A stretch of 23,846 bases of DNA from a virus. Below the pieces are notes generated by a model. It was not told the origin of the DNA. It searched no databases and worked only from the letters and a program-made list of their open reading frames with translations. The translations under genes and the position numbers were made by a program. This document shows positions 15,089-23,846 of this stretch, one piece after another. The DNA is taken from positions 1-23,846 of IMG/VR virus record IMGVR_UViG_3300032675_000134; one strand, written 5' to 3'. The number at the start of each line of letters is the position of its first letter. Within the stretch, counting starts at the first letter, position 1.

Positions 15089-18000
15089 ATGGCTATCAAT
15101 TTTAATTCTACTCCATACTATGACGATTTTGACCCAACAAAGAATTTTCATCGCATTTTGTTTAAACCTGGATATGCAGTTCAAGGTCGTGAATTAACTC
15201 AATCTCAAACAATTCTTCAGAATCAAATTTCTGAGTTTGCTTCGGCAATTTATTCACAAAATACTCCCGTATCTGGTGGACAAGTTACAACAAACTTGAA
15301 TTGTTATTACATCAAGTTGAACCAGACAAATCCTAATGGTTTGACAGTCACTGCTGCAAACTTTGCAAACCAAGTTATCACAGACCCAGCAGGTGTTGTT
15401 ATCGCTAGAGTTATTGGTACAATTGAAACAACAAGCAGCGGCTCTACTGTTGGTGATCCACCAACTTTGATTGTTTCTTATGTTTCAGGTCAACATTTTA
15501 CTGATGGTATGACATTGACAACATCAACACTAGCAATTCCACAATCCGCTACTGTTGCAACATCTTCAGATTCTACTGGTCCATCTACAGGTTTGTCATC
15601 TACCGCATCTGTTGCTAATGGTGTTTTTTACATTGTTAATGGTTATTCTGTTTCTCCAACAACAGGCCAAGAATATTCAATTGGTAATTTTGTAAATGTC
15701 AATCCCCAAACAATTGTTCTAGACAAATACGACAATACACCAACATATCGTATTGGTTTGCAAATCAATGAAACAGTTTATGACTATGTGACAGATTCTT
15801 CATTGTTAGATCCAGCTATCGGATCAACAAACTTCCAAGCACCAGGTGCGGACCGATATGTCATTACATTGACATTAACAACATTACCATTGACCATCGG
15901 TAATGACCAGGGTTTTATTGAATTGGTCCGTATCGTCAACGGTCAAATTCAAAATCAAGTCAACGGCACCTCTTATTCATCCATCGATGATTATTTTGCA
16001 AAACGTGATTATGAAACGAATGGTGATTACATTGTTAATGATTTCACATTAACACCTTCTGCAAACACATTAGGAGATACATCATCGTATGATTTGGGTA
16101 TCAGTAAAGGTATAGCATACGTTCACGGTTATCGTATTGAAGCTCAATCTGGTTCAACATTAACAATACCAAGAGCACAAAGTACAAACGTAATCAACAA
16201 CAATGATGTTTTTGTTGATTATGGAAACTATTTTGTTGTCGATACTGTTGGTGGTTTGTTTGACGTTGGTCAAGTTCCACAAATTGATTTACATGCTGTG
16301 ACTGCGGCAAATATTGCCACAGGAAGTATCAACGGATACAATTCTACTAAAGCTGGTACAGCATTTATTAGAAACTTACAATACGTATCTGGATCAGGTT
16401 CAACCACAAAATCTTACATCTACAATGCTTACGTTTCAGATTTTGTTGGAACAACGCTATCTGGAACAGCAACAAATTCTAGTACCGCAAACACAATTGT
16501 TGTCACAGATACCGCAGCAACATTCTCTAACGTTGCCAATGCATACTATGGTGCAACAATCACCACAACCAATTCAGGTAGTGCAGTTTCGGACACTTTG
16601 GTGATTACAAATTACACCGTATCTGGAACAACCAAAACCTTCTATACTTCTGGTTTCCAAATCACGCCAACCACCAGCACATCATTCACATTGTCATTTG
16701 GTACACAATCTGTTGATTCTCTAGTTGTTCCAAATGGTTCTGGTGGTTACACAGCTAATGCAAACATCAACATTGCCTTGGGTAAAAACCTTGGTGTTGC
16801 AACGAACCCAACACTATTTAATAATCCAGGTGCTTCTGAACTAATTTTCCCAATTGGTTACCCATATGTTTCCAACGTTTCAAGTTCAACATATTTCACA
16901 CAACGTGTGTATCGTAGTATAACATTGAATTCTCCATATACCTTGGACGCAACAGACGGTCAAGGTAGTGCAAGTCCATTCAGATTTGAAGGTTCCAACA
17001 ATTCTTCTGGAATGATTGTTATTGATAGTTCATCTGGAAACGTATTGGATTTTTCAACTTCTGGAAACACAATCACATTCTCATCAGACAAGACTTCTGC
17101 TAAATTCACATCATCAACATGGAATGGTAAGAGTGTTAATATTATTGCACAGGTTTCTATCAACAATGCTGATACTGCAACATATGTTTTGAAATCGAAA
17201 CATTTGGTTAATGGTAACACCGCATATGGTAGTTCTTCAATGACATCAATTGGTTACACCGGAACTTCTGTTGATATCAATGCAGTACAGACATTAATCA
17301 ATAAAGCAAACGTTGCTTCTGGTATTAAAATGTCTCTATACTGCACAGACATTAAAAATATTGTAAAAGTGTATGATACAGGTACATCAGCTTGTACAGC
17401 ATCAGGAACAGTATTGTCTACTCTAACAGACATTACAAACTTCTACAGTCTGGATAATGGTCAACGTGATAACTACTATGACTTTGGTTCAGTTTCATTG
17501 GTTCCAGGAGCACCTCTGCCATCTGGAAACATTTTGGTTGTATTTAATTATTACTCACATACAAAAGATACATCTGGAGACGGTTACTTTAGTATTCAAT
17601 CATATGCAAACACCGGTTCTGCATATGGTGGTGTATCAACCGCAGGTGAAGCATATCAACAAATCCCAGTGTATACATCAAAAGATGGTAATGTGTATGC
17701 ATTGAGAGATTGTTTAGACTTTAGACCAGTTCGTGCAAATCCAGGTCAAACAAACTTCTCTGCAACAGCTTACAATTGGGAATTCTCAAATAAACAAGCA
17801 CCAGGTACAACCAATATCAGTATCTTGTTGCCACAAAACAACACAAACTACCAAAGTAACTATGGATACTACTTGGGTAGACAAGACCGTTTGGTGTTGA
17901 CTAAAGATAAGAGTTTCCAAGTTATATCTGGAACACCTTCAGTAACTCCAATTCTACCAACACAACCTGACGGCACATTGTTGTTAGCTAACCTGTTGCA

Positions 18001-20311
18001 TGACCCATACACCGGTTATGTTCCAGGTGAAGGACCTCCTGGTGTTACACCAAATTTGTCTATCAACAAGATTCTACACAAACGCTGGGCTAAATCTGAC
18101 ATTACAGATTTGGAAACACGTATCAACAATCTTGAATACTACACATCACTAAGTCAATTGGAAGCAGCTGCATCATCAACTCAAGTTCCAGACAGTCTTG
18201 GTGTGACAAGACCAAATCTTGGTATTTTGGTTGATGCATTTAATTCTTACTCTACCGCAGATACTGGAAATGCAGATTATGCTGCCAATATTAACGTAAG
18301 AAAGAATCAATTAACACCAATTTCTATTGTTAATAACTATCAGTTGCAAAATCCTGTTGTGTTGTCATCTTTGGGAACATTGACTGAAACAAACACATAC
18401 ACAATTAATACAATTAATGGAACAAATTCAACTGTATATACTTTGCCTTACACAGCAGCAAATTTAATTGTTCAACAATATGCAACAGGTGCAGTTTCTG
18501 TTAACCCATTTGCGGTTACCATACAACAAGGTGTGGCACAATTAACTCCACCAATGGACAATTGGGTAGACAATACTCAGGCGCCTCCAATCTTGGTAAC
18601 TGACCCATCGATGCAAGTCTATCAACAGACAAACGGTGTCAACCTAACCAATTCTGGTGACTTCCAAACCATTCCTGGTACAGCAACTACTGTATCAAGT
18701 TCTGTTTCTGTTGTTAATCATGGTAACCCAGCCGTTAATAGTCCATTTGGTTCTACTGTTGGTTATACTGCAACAACAACTTCAACATACGCAAGTCAAA
18801 TCCAAAATGTGACAGGCAATTCTTACCAACCAGTTTCATCCACATTTGGTCAGAATAATGGTTACTTGACAAACATTGCAGTATTGCCATATATTCGTCC
18901 ACAACAACTCATCATTCAAGCAAGTGGTTTGTTGACTAACCAAAATGTGACAACATGGTTCGATGGACAACAAGTTGACCAATACATGCAATCACCAAAC
19001 ACCATCGAAGTTAGTGGTGTATCTGGAACATTTAACAATGGTGATATTGTTGGTTTCTATTTGTCCAACCAGTTCTATCCTGTAGCTCGTGTCATTTCTA
19101 TCTACCACTATCCAAATGGTACACAAGTTCGTTTGTATGTGGCCGATATTATCACACCTTTGAACAGTGTTGGTACAACTACATTACAAAATGGTTTCTA
19201 TGATGCAAACGGAAACTATTCCGGCACAACCGCATCTGGAACAATCAGTTCAGGTATCATTGATATCAGCATGAGTGGTGAAGTTGCTGGTGTTGGTGGT
19301 GGTTACTCAAACACATTCAATGGAAGTGCTACAACACACCTGTACTCAATACCAGTTGTGCAAGGTTACAGTTCTTTCTTGAATCAATATGGTGTTTGGG
19401 GTGATCCAAACAACAGTACAGCATTTAATCCTGTATACTCTGTAAATATTCCAGCAGGAACATATACAGTGCAGGTTGCTTCATCTGGAACAGGGACAGT
19501 AAGTTTCTGGTCAACAAGCACTCCAGGAACATTGTTAACAACAGTTTCCGCACCAGTCAATACACCATCTTCAGTAACAACATCATCAGTTACATTTGCT
19601 TCTGCTGTATTGTCTCTTGGTTATTCTGCAACAAGTTCAGGATCAACACAATCAGCTTTCGCTTTAGTCATTAAAGACTCTAGTGGTAATGTTGTATATT
19701 CATCTATAACTCCTCCTGGTTTGAGTGGACAATATTTGAATGCCGGAACAGAAGTAAATATGTATCAAGGTGGTGCATGGTTTGTGGGTGCAACACAGTT
19801 ATATCTTGGACCAAATGCATCTTCTTCTACAAATTATTATGCTGGTTCACAAATTACAATCACATCCAAATATTTGAATGCTGTAAATGTGGCTGCAACG
19901 TATGTTCCTCCACCACCACAACCAAGTCCAGGACCAAATCCAGGTTACGGTTGCGTAGTTGCAACTGAATTGGCAAAACAAAATAATGGATGGTCCAAAC
20001 GTGATATGTTGCGTTTGATGAGTTGGTCGTTTAAAGAATTGGACAAATCAACTATTGGCAATATCTTACACAAAGGTTACCAAGTTATTGGTCCTAATTT
20101 CTTGTTACCAATTGTTAAGAAGCGTGGATCTACTGCCGCAAAATATATTAAATGGTCTTTCAATCAGTCGATAAATATGTTACAAGGTAAGAAATATAAT
20201 AAAGTTTCTATACCAAACAGTTTAGCTTGGATGTCTATTATGATTGTGACTGGTTTATATGTTGTAACCAAAGAACAAGTTAAAGCACTTTACGAAAAAT
20301 TGGAAAAATAA
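15089..20311 (+). CDS. Giant DUF4815-type tail/baseplate protein with C-terminal Cys domain
   Basis: The 1740-aa product is probably a peripheral baseplate or fibre-network protein. Residues ~5-75 (YYDDFDPTKNFHRILFKPGY, then VQGRELTQSQTILQNQI) match the N-terminus of the DUF4815 family of phage structural proteins, supported by YSSIDDYFAKRDYETNGDYI at ~292. A Ser/Thr beta insertion lies at ~450-540. A short coiled stretch (DITDLETRINNLEYYTSLSQ) lies at ~1007. Residues 1607-1619 form a proline linker (VPPPPQPSPGPNPG). Residues 1620-1740 form a compact helical domain: GCVVATELAKQ with Cys1622, LHKGYQVIGPNFLLPIVKK, and a 16-residue hydrophobic stretch 1711-1726. Host binding is possible but unproven. 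It is the longest gene in the window. Confidence 0.8.
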   Translation: MAINFNSTPYYDDFDPTKNFHRILFKPGYAVQGRELTQSQTILQNQISEFASAIYSQNTPVSGGQVTTNLNCYYIKLNQTNPNGLTVTAANFANQVITDPAGVVIARVIGTIETTSSGSTVGDPPTLIVSYVSGQHFTDGMTLTTSTLAIPQSATVATSSDSTGPSTGLSSTASVANGVFYIVNGYSVSPTTGQEYSIGNFVNVNPQTIVLDKYDNTPTYRIGLQINETVYDYVTDSSLLDPAIGSTNFQAPGADRYVITLTLTTLPLTIGNDQGFIELVRIVNGQIQNQVNGTSYSSIDDYFAKRDYETNGDYIVNDFTLTPSANTLGDTSSYDLGISKGIAYVHGYRIEAQSGSTLTIPRAQSTNVINNNDVFVDYGNYFVVDTVGGLFDVGQVPQIDLHAVTAANIATGSINGYNSTKAGTAFIRNLQYVSGSGSTTKSYIYNAYVSDFVGTTLSGTATNSSTANTIVVTDTAATFSNVANAYYGATITTTNSGSAVSDTLVITNYTVSGTTKTFYTSGFQITPTTSTSFTLSFGTQSVDSLVVPNGSGGYTANANINIALGKNLGVATNPTLFNNPGASELIFPIGYPYVSNVSSSTYFTQRVYRSITLNSPYTLDATDGQGSASPFRFEGSNNSSGMIVIDSSSGNVLDFSTSGNTITFSSDKTSAKFTSSTWNGKSVNIIAQVSINNADTATYVLKSKHLVNGNTAYGSSSMTSIGYTGTSVDINAVQTLINKANVASGIKMSLYCTDIKNIVKVYDTGTSACTASGTVLSTLTDITNFYSLDNGQRDNYYDFGSVSLVPGAPLPSGNILVVFNYYSHTKDTSGDGYFSIQSYANTGSAYGGVSTAGEAYQQIPVYTSKDGNVYALRDCLDFRPVRANPGQTNFSATAYNWEFSNKQAPGTTNISILLPQNNTNYQSNYGYYLGRQDRLVLTKDKSFQVISGTPSVTPILPTQPDGTLLLANLLHDPYTGYVPGEGPPGVTPNLSINKILHKRWAKSDITDLETRINNLEYYTSLSQLEAAASSTQVPDSLGVTRPNLGILVDAFNSYSTADTGNADYAANINVRKNQLTPISIVNNYQLQNPVVLSSLGTLTETNTYTINTINGTNSTVYTLPYTAANLIVQQYATGAVSVNPFAVTIQQGVAQLTPPMDNWVDNTQAPPILVTDPSMQVYQQTNGVNLTNSGDFQTIPGTATTVSSSVSVVNHGNPAVNSPFGSTVGYTATTTSTYASQIQNVTGNSYQPVSSTFGQNNGYLTNIAVLPYIRPQQLIIQASGLLTNQNVTTWFDGQQVDQYMQSPNTIEVSGVSGTFNNGDIVGFYLSNQFYPVARVISIYHYPNGTQVRLYVADIITPLNSVGTTTLQNGFYDANGNYSGTTASGTISSGIIDISMSGEVAGVGGGYSNTFNGSATTHLYSIPVVQGYSSFLNQYGVWGDPNNSTAFNPVYSVNIPAGTYTVQVASSGTGTVSFWSTSTPGTLLTTVSAPVNTPSSVTTSSVTFASAVLSLGYSATSSGSTQSAFALVIKDSSGNVVYSSITPPGLSGQYLNAGTEVNMYQGGAWFVGATQLYLGPNASSSTNYYAGSQITITSKYLNAVNVAATYVPPPPQPSPGPNPGYGCVVATELAKQNNGWSKRDMLRLMSWSFKELDKSTIGNILHKGYQVIGPNFLLPIVKKRGSTAAKYIKWSFNQSINMLQGKKYNKVSIPNSLAWMSIMIVTGLYVVTKEQVKALYEKLEK

Positions 20312-22489
20312 ATGACAACACAAGTATTCCCGGCCAAATACACATATACAGCAAATATAACTGCATATGATGCCACTACAAAAATTGTGACACTTGATAA
20401 ACCTGTAAATATCTCTATGGGTTACAACCAACAATTTGGTGATATCACATCGTTATATTCTATTAGAGGTACTGCAACAAGTATTGCAAATGCCATAAAC
20501 GCTGGTGGTGCACCAAAATTATCAACAGACGAGGGTGGTAATTTTGTTGGCATTTTCAATATACCTAGTACTAAATTCCAAACTGGTTCTAGAGTATTTC
20601 GTATTGATAATAGAACTGTTTTGGGTGACCAAACTACTGCAACAACATATGCAGAAGCAACATTCACCGCATCTGGATTGGCCACAAACTCACAACAACT
20701 AAATTTTGGTGCATCGGTTGATTCATCTGGAACAACCTTTACACAAGTTAGCCAGACACCACAACAACTTGTAAGTACAATTACAACATATTCACCATAT
20801 GATCCTGTTGCTCAATCGTTCTTGGTTGACCCAGCAAATTATCCAAATGGTGTGTTTTTGAATTCTATTAAATTGTTCTTTGCAACCAAACCAACAACCA
20901 ACATGCCAATCACGGTGTCTATTGTACCAACTGTGAATGGATATCCTAAAGGCAAAGCTTTGGATTATTCAACAGTAACATTGCAAGCAAATCAAGTTGT
21001 TACGAGTTCTAGTCCTTATTATTTGGATTCTTCTACTTACACAGAGTTTATGTTTAATGCTCCGGTGTATATTCAATCTGGTGTTTTGTATGCAATTTTG
21101 ATTAAGGCATCTTCTCCAGATTATACCTTATATTATGCAGAACAAGGTAAGGTTGTAAGTCCAACATCAACAGCTAAATCAAGTGCTAGTGCAGCTGCAC
21201 CTTCGCAAGCCAATGCACCAAAAATTGGCCAAGCACCATATGTCGGTGCATTGTTTGAATCACAAAATTCTATCACATGGACAGCAGACCAAACTAAAGA
21301 TTTGATGTTTGTTATCGATAGATGTGTATTCCAAACAGGTTCGGCAACAATTCCTTTTGTTATTCCACAAGGCGCACCCGCAAGAAAACTAGGTCACAAT
21401 GATGTAAGATATAAGATTGACCCAACTATTATGAATAATACTTTGGGTAATTTTGGTACATATCAATATTTGGATGCATTGAATGTATCCACAACAGATT
21501 TCACACCAACCGATACATCAATCACATATGCATATCAATCAACATTGGCATCAACAAATGCGGCAACAGCTCTTACACCTATTACACCAGCGAGTAAGGG
21601 TACTGCAATGCCTGAGAATGTTTATTTGAATGATGGTTTAGGCGAACGTGTTATAAATCCAGCTTTGTCAAACACATTTACTTTGCAGGCAACATTGCAA
21701 TCCGCTGACGCTAACGTTTCTCCTATCATTTCTGATGATGCCGTATCATTGTTTGCAGTGAAGTATATCATCAACAATATGGGTATTGGCAACAATGTCA
21801 TCAGCGTTGCAAATACAGGATATGGTTATAACGTACAAACCGCTTCAATAAGCATTTCAAGTCCTGATGTTCCAGGATCAAATTCTGCCACATTAGGTTA
21901 CACAGCAAATGCTAACGGCGCAATTACTTCTGTTTATGTCATTACTCCAGGTTCTGGATATCTGACAAGTCCAACTATCACCATTTACGATCCAACAACA
22001 AGAAGCGGAAATGCAAACGCCTCTATCATTGTTCGTGGTGAAACAGGATCATCTGGTGGTAATTCTTGGGCAAAATACTTCACCAAGAAAGTTGTTCTTG
22101 CACCAGGTAATGACGCAGGCGACTTACGTGTTTATCTGAATGCATATCAACCATTGGGTTCTGGAATTTATGTTTACTATAAGATTCTAAGTTCACAAGA
22201 TGGTGGTGCTAAGTTTGAGTCTGGTAACTGGCAATTGATGACATGCACAAACAACTATAATACATATTCAACCGATAGAACAAATGTGATTGAGTATGAA
22301 TATGCACCAGGTGTATTCAACACACACCAAGCAAACAATTATATTTCATACACCAATGCTAGTGGCCAAACATTCTCAACATTTATACAGTTTGCAATCA
22401 AGGTTGTTATGGCAACAAACGATAAAACAAATGTTCCATATGTGGCCGCACTGAAAGCTCTTGCTCTACCACAAGGAACAGGACTGTAA
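20312..22489 (+). CDS. Tail/baseplate structural protein, companion of the DUF4815-type protein
   Basis: ATG 20312 follows the previous stop with no gap, so the two are likely translated together. The 725-aa product carries, at ~165-275, YSPYDPVAQSFLVDPANYPN, then SIKLFFATKPTTNMPITVSI, PTVNGYPKGKAL and SGVLYAILIKASSPDYTLYY. To my knowledge this domain is widespread in phage tail proteins, sometimes joined to DUF4815 in one chain. Residues ~495-576 hold the Gly/Tyr module twice (VANTGYGYNVQT, TPGSGYLTSPTITIYDP). The C-terminal part (WAKYFTKKVVLAPGNDAGDL, LNAYQPLGSGIYVYYKIL, IQFAIKVVMATNDKTNVPYV) is a beta-sandwich-like end. Exact role unknown; virion location is inferred. Confidence 0.78.
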   Translation: MTTQVFPAKYTYTANITAYDATTKIVTLDKPVNISMGYNQQFGDITSLYSIRGTATSIANAINAGGAPKLSTDEGGNFVGIFNIPSTKFQTGSRVFRIDNRTVLGDQTTATTYAEATFTASGLATNSQQLNFGASVDSSGTTFTQVSQTPQQLVSTITTYSPYDPVAQSFLVDPANYPNGVFLNSIKLFFATKPTTNMPITVSIVPTVNGYPKGKALDYSTVTLQANQVVTSSSPYYLDSSTYTEFMFNAPVYIQSGVLYAILIKASSPDYTLYYAEQGKVVSPTSTAKSSASAAAPSQANAPKIGQAPYVGALFESQNSITWTADQTKDLMFVIDRCVFQTGSATIPFVIPQGAPARKLGHNDVRYKIDPTIMNNTLGNFGTYQYLDALNVSTTDFTPTDTSITYAYQSTLASTNAATALTPITPASKGTAMPENVYLNDGLGERVINPALSNTFTLQATLQSADANVSPIISDDAVSLFAVKYIINNMGIGNNVISVANTGYGYNVQTASISISSPDVPGSNSATLGYTANANGAITSVYVITPGSGYLTSPTITIYDPTTRSGNANASIIVRGETGSSGGNSWAKYFTKKVVLAPGNDAGDLRVYLNAYQPLGSGIYVYYKILSSQDGGAKFESGNWQLMTCTNNYNTYSTDRTNVIEYEYAPGVFNTHQANNYISYTNASGQTFSTFIQFAIKVVMATNDKTNVPYVAALKALALPQGTGL

Positions 22490-22490
22490 T

Positions 22491-22712
22491 ATGGCTTTGG
22501 TTAAGGTTACTGGCACCAATTTTATCAGAGATACTGCAAGTATGGCCATTTTGCCACCAGACACAACTCTAAAAAATGATTATTTTGCTAGAGTCCGTGT
22601 GGCAAAGGCCCAAAAAGATGAAATAAATAACATTAAGTCTGAAATAGACGTTATCAAAACAGATATGGGTGAAATCAAAAGTCTGTTAAAGCAACTAATA
22701 GGTAAAGAATAA
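22491..22712 (+). CDS. Small coiled-coil protein of the tail cluster
   Basis: The 73-aa product starts at ATG 22491, one base after the previous stop; an in-frame TTG at 22461 would lie inside the upstream gene. Residues 1-40 (MALVKVTGTNFIRDTASMAI, LPPDTTLKNDYFARVR) look like a small folded or docking segment. Residues 42-73 (KAQKDEINNIKSEIDVIKTD, then MGEIKSLLKQLIGKE) form a heptad-like coiled coil with Ile/Leu at core positions. It may oligomerise or clamp a fibre. Function is not known. It overlaps the next gene by 1 nt. Confidence 0.75.
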   Translation: MALVKVTGTNFIRDTASMAILPPDTTLKNDYFARVRVAKAQKDEINNIKSEIDVIKTDMGEIKSLLKQLIGKE

Positions 22713-23846
22713 TGGCAAATACAGTTCCAATTTTAGGTTATGCTAACACTTTTGGTGATTGGGTCACTTCAACCAATGCAGGTTCGAATGAAATTAACTC
22801 CATTGGTGAGGCCGATTGGGTTAAAGACTCTGGTATTTTGTTCCTTAATGGTTATCCAACAAGTATGCAGGCAAATAATACTGCCTTGTTCAGTGGTTAT
22901 TTGCACGTCACTGGTGGTGCTTCTTCAGCAAAGGTTGATAACAACTTAACTGTTGGCGGCCAAGTATACTTCTCCAATACAGTATCAACATTATATGCAA
23001 ATGGTGCCATGTATGCCAATGGTACCATATACGCTGGTAACTCATATTACGGTCTAGTTGTTGGTAACAATACATTGTTATCTGGATATGTAAACATCGG
23101 TGGCAACACCACAATTTCCAATACAGTTAATGTAACAGGTTATGCAAACCTAAATAGTAATCTTTCTGTTTATGGACCAACTGTTCTATCCAATACATTA
23201 AATGTTACCGGTCTAACAACAATTTCCAATAATGAAATTGTTACAGGTTACATTACAGGCCAAAGTACACTACAAATTTATAATGGCGCAACAGTAAATT
23301 ACCTACAATCAAATACCGCAGTCAATACAAACACAGTATCTGCAACATCATTGGTTTATGGTAATGCAGTCCAAGCCAATAGTCAAGTCAATACTGCAAC
23401 AATTTCTGTTACAGGTACAGGTTATTTAAACTATGTACAGGCCAACTCTACTGTTAATACAACTACACTATCAGCAACCGGTACCGGTTTTGTAAACTAT
23501 TTACAAGCAAACAGTGTAGTAAACACAACAACTGCATCTGTTACAGGTACTGCTTTTGTAAATTACTTACAAGCAAATAATGCAATTAATACACAAACAA
23601 TTAATGCAAACGTATCTATCGGTAATGTAGTACAGGCCAACTCTACCGTTAATACTACATCATTAGTTGCATTTAGTAATGTGACAACTGGTATTGTCCA
23701 AGCAAACACAAGTGTTAACACCACTTCATTGATTGCTTTCAGTAACGTCACAACAAATACAATACAAGCTAACTCAACAATCAATACAACATCATTGATT
23801 GCTTTCAGTAACGTCACAACAAATACAATACAAGCTAACTCAACAA
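22712..23846 (+). CDS. Repeat-rich tail fibre-like protein (partial, runs off right edge)
   Basis: ATG 22712 overlaps the previous stop (TAATG) and the frame stays open for 378 codons to the edge. The N-terminus MANTVPILGYANTFGDWVTS has an NTFGDW segment like phage fibre attachment ends. Residues ~60-195 are irregular beta repeats with Asn-Thr-Val and Thr-Gly-Tyr (TISNTVNVTGYANLN, TVLSNTLNVTGLTTISN). From residue ~197 on, a regular 22-residue repeat begins (QANSTVNTTTLSATGTGFVN). The composition (Asn, Thr, Ser, Val, Ala; almost no charge) fits a fibrous trimer shaft. The receptor-binding tip would be outside the window. Confidence 0.8.
   Translation, partial: MANTVPILGYANTFGDWVTSTNAGSNEINSIGEADWVKDSGILFLNGYPTSMQANNTALFSGYLHVTGGASSAKVDNNLTVGGQVYFSNTVSTLYANGAMYANGTIYAGNSYYGLVVGNNTLLSGYVNIGGNTTISNTVNVTGYANLNSNLSVYGPTVLSNTLNVTGLTTISNNEIVTGYITGQSTLQIYNGATVNYLQSNTAVNTNTVSATSLVYGNAVQANSQVNTATISVTGTGYLNYVQANSTVNTTTLSATGTGFVNYLQANSVVNTTTASVTGTAFVNYLQANNAINTQTINANVSIGNVVQANSTVNTTSLVAFSNVTTGIVQANTSVNTTSLIAFSNVTTNTIQANSTINTTSLIAFSNVTTNTIQANST
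23726..23780 (+). repeat. 55-bp near-recent direct repeat, copy 1
   Basis: Positions 23726-23780 are identical to 23792-23846, offset by exactly one 66-base unit. DNA identity here, against only protein-level similarity earlier in the array, indicates recent duplication or gene conversion. Confidence 0.9.
23792..23846 (+). repeat. 55-bp direct repeat, copy 2 (reaches window end)
   Basis: This copy matches 23726-23780 base for base to the last base of the window, so the identity may extend further. An identical repeat at a boundary can also mark the place where an assembly stops or collapses. Confidence 0.9.

Larger units (their letters stand above)
23300..23846 (+). repeat. 22-residue (66-bp) coding repeat array, continuing past the edge
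   Basis: The Gln codon of the (L/V/I)Q(A/S)N motif falls at 23306, 23372, 23438, 23504, 23570, 23633, 23699, 23765 and 23831. The spacing is 66 bases except one of 63. Early units read YLQANSVVNTTTASVTGTAF and later ones IQANSTINTTSLIAFSNVTT, so the repeat changes type midway. The array runs off the right edge. Confidence 0.9.

Noticed and set aside
15089-20311. Overlapping small plus-strand frames inside the 1740-aa gene (for example 16314-16604, 17457-17705)
   Set aside because: They are out-of-frame readings of a continuous recognised coding region with no ribosome sites of their own.
22461-22490. Longer start (TTG 22461) for the 73-aa gene
   Set aside because: Overlaps the 725-aa gene by 29 bases, whereas ATG 22491 has the usual one-base spacing.
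23563-23817. Minus-strand open frame with repeated TLLKAINDVVL text
   Set aside because: It is the complement of the 66-base coding repeats, which explains its own repetition.
23300-23846. Regular 66-base spacing as a CRISPR array
   Set aside because: Repeats keep one reading frame, have no unique spacers, and continue a fibre gene.

Overview
The window is part of the virion-structure region of a contractile-tailed, T4-like bacteriophage (myovirus morphotype). Almost every base is coding. Genes are AT-rich by eye, and their products are rich in Asn, Thr, Ser and Gly, as in T4-like phages of aquatic bacteria. The host cannot be read from this DNA. Assignments rest on my recognition of T4 protein motifs and gene order; no search was run.

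Layout: positions 1-299 hold the 5' part of a minus-strand head-completion nuclease gene (T4 gene 4). A 31-base divergent leader (300-330) has ribosome binding sites for both directions and a T4-late-type promoter candidate. Everything from 331 to the end is one plus-strand block. Gene junctions range from 1-nt TAATG overlaps to 18-nt gaps, so it looks like one late operon with translational coupling. Order: tube cap gp48, wedge gp53, hub gp27, the gp5 OB domain, a 283-aa unknown, the gp5 needle, a 272-aa unknown, gp25, gp6, gp7 (two frames), a fibre-like protein, gp8, a 1740-aa DUF4815-type protein, a 725-aa companion, a 73-aa coiled-coil protein, and a repeat-rich fibre open at the right edge.

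How they fit together: gp27 plus the gp5 parts form the central hub and membrane-piercing spike. gp6, gp7, gp8, gp25 and gp53 build the six wedges around it. gp48 caps the baseplate and nucleates the tail tube. The large proteins after gp8 are likely peripheral baseplate or fibre components that reach the host surface.

Main departures from T4: (1) gp5 is split into an OB-fold gene and a needle gene, with an unknown gene between them and no lysozyme domain. (2) gp7 is divided by a +1 frame change near 9810-9823, although T4 gp7 landmarks lie on both sides. (3) The 1740-aa protein ends in a proline linker and a Cys-containing helical domain with a membrane-like segment. (4) A Gly/Tyr-rich beta module recurs in gp6, gp7, gp8 and the 725-aa protein. 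(5) The last gene has a 22-residue repeat array with near-identical DNA copies at the edge.

No tRNA, rRNA, CRISPR array, insertion sequence, integrase or factor-independent terminator was seen. No gene-free stretch exceeds 31 bases.
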